Assembly (NCBI RefSeq): GCF_001020205.1
Contig: NZ_CP011663.1
Span: 1,426,001-1,490,000 of the forward strand
Direction of reading: 5' to 3'
Length of the DNA: 64,000 bases
From: Clostridium sporogenes
GTDB taxonomy: Bacteria; Bacillota; Clostridia; Clostridiales; Clostridiaceae
Position numbers and translations under genes: made by a program
Part shown: in pieces, positions 63,559-64,000 of the stretch
Position numbering within the stretch: the stretch's first letter is position 1
Layout of the letters: every line of letters starts with the position of its first letter
Notes under the pieces: generated by a model
Database searches by the model: none
What the model saw: only the letters and a program-made list of their open reading frames with translations
What the model was told of the DNA's origin: nothing

Positions 63559-64000
63559 TTATACAAAATAGTTATAGTATTCGTCCTTTAATCTTTTTTC
63601 GTCTATAATTTTAATTTTCTTATATCCTAAGGAAATCATTCCTTTTTCTTGAAAAGAATTTAATGTTTTAGTAACTGTAACTCTACAGCTACCAATAAGT
63701 TGAGCAATTTCTTCATGAGAATAATCAATGATATAACATTTATCATTTTTATTTTTCTTAAAATGCACACCTAATCTTACTAGTAATTGAGCAAGTTTTT
63801 TTTCAGCAGGTAAAAAGGCCATATTACTAACTTGAATTGATAGATTTTTCATTGTTAAAGACATAAGATGAAACATTTGAACCATTAATTCTGGATACTT
63901 AGTTAAATAGGGATATAGATTTTCTAGACTTACTGAAATTAGTTCAACATCTGTAGCAGCACTAACAGATGTTAACCTAGATCCATAACTAAAACAGGAG
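63559..64000 (-). CDS. Crp/Fnr family regulator, C-terminal part (cut by window edge)
   Basis: The frame is open to the right edge; the visible 146 residues include the end of the cyclic-nucleotide-like sensor domain (SVSAATDVELISVSLENL), the long dimer helix (MVQMFHLMSLTMKNL) and the HTH (YSHEEIAQLIGSCRVTVTKTLNSFQEKG). R-V-T recognition residues of the HTH differ from classic Fnr. The sensor part lies outside, so the ligand is unknown. It is convergent with the ABC operon and may relate to NO/redox control. Confidence 0.9.
   Translation of the reverse strand, partial: SCFSYGSRLTSVSAATDVELISVSLENLYPYLTKYPELMVQMFHLMSLTMKNLSIQVSNMAFLPAEKKLAQLLVRLGVHFKKNKNDKCYIIDYSHEEIAQLIGSCRVTVTKTLNSFQEKGMISLGYKKIKIIDEKRLKDEYYNYFV

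Overview
The window is AT-rich (well under 30% GC by eye) and carries gene families typical of Clostridium sensu stricto. These include an anaerobic CO dehydrogenase cluster, rubrerythrin, CWB2 cell-wall repeats, a c-di-AMP riboswitch ahead of a SleB-type hydrolase, AGCS and NSS amino-acid carriers, and YtrA-type GntR and LytTR/DUF3021 pairs. The proteins look most like the proteolytic C. botulinum / C. sporogenes group, but that is an impression and no search was run. There is no CRISPR array, rRNA, tRNA or intact IS transposase. Both window edges cut a gene: RNase J on the left and a Crp/Fnr regulator on the right.

Layout, left half. 0-4.4 kb: the RNase J 3' part, an alanine/glycine:cation symporter and a chemotaxis receptor. 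4.6-11.9 kb: a five-gene exopolysaccharide operon with a degenerate GGDEF membrane protein that keeps a c-di-GMP inhibitory-site motif, a DUF2334 deacetylase-like protein, a processive GT2 synthase, a BcsB-like protein and a glycoside hydrolase. 12-14 kb: a zinc-ribbon protein, a frameshifted Amj lipid II flippase and a DUF3267 membrane protein. 14.1-17.5 kb: csoR-copA-copZ copper homeostasis with a visible promoter and operator. 17.7-30 kb: a P-type cation ATPase, an ABC exporter, a CPBP protease, a NifX/NafY-like protein, DegV, a flavin split-barrel protein, HIT, a holin-like protein, prepilin peptidase and YibE/F. 30.1-34.3 kb: a LytTR gene with an in-frame stop plus DUF3021, then TrkA-TrkH.

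Layout, right half. 34.5-36.05 kb: an NSS transporter on the minus strand behind what reads as a complete phenylalanine leader-peptide attenuator. 36.4-39 kb: a UvrD-like helicase with an embedded DnaQ-type exonuclease. 39-40.9 kb: no long gene, but a structured-RNA candidate, a 24-residue ORF and a composite palindromic repeat. 40.9-49.3 kb: DUF1648/GntR, the SleB hydrolase, rubrerythrin, a CWB2 protein, a large palindromic element and a glucose-type PTS with a RAT antiterminator. 49.5-56.3 kb: a short UppS paralogue, a ferritin-like protein, a methionine-rich protein, then Rrf2-cooS-cooF-oxidoreductase. 56.3-57 kb: the second copy of the composite repeat. 57-64 kb: DUF2680, EamA, then a Fur-box operon (DUF454, two ABC half-transporters, a YgbA-like protein) and the partial Crp/Fnr gene.

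The strongest new-looking signals are four. First, the Phe attenuator, with leader peptide MNNIIKTTQLNKFFFSFFR and mutually exclusive hairpins. Second, the polysaccharide operon headed by a probable PelD/PssE-style c-di-GMP receptor. Third, the structured RNA with a potential pseudoknot next to a short ORF. Fourth, a family of long foldback repeats sharing mini-hairpins with a CGTCCTG core, whose ends supply the stop codons of neighbouring genes. Three genes look damaged: amj by a G-run frameshift, the LytTR gene by a nonsense codon, and a small ORF near 28.3 kb that lacks a start.
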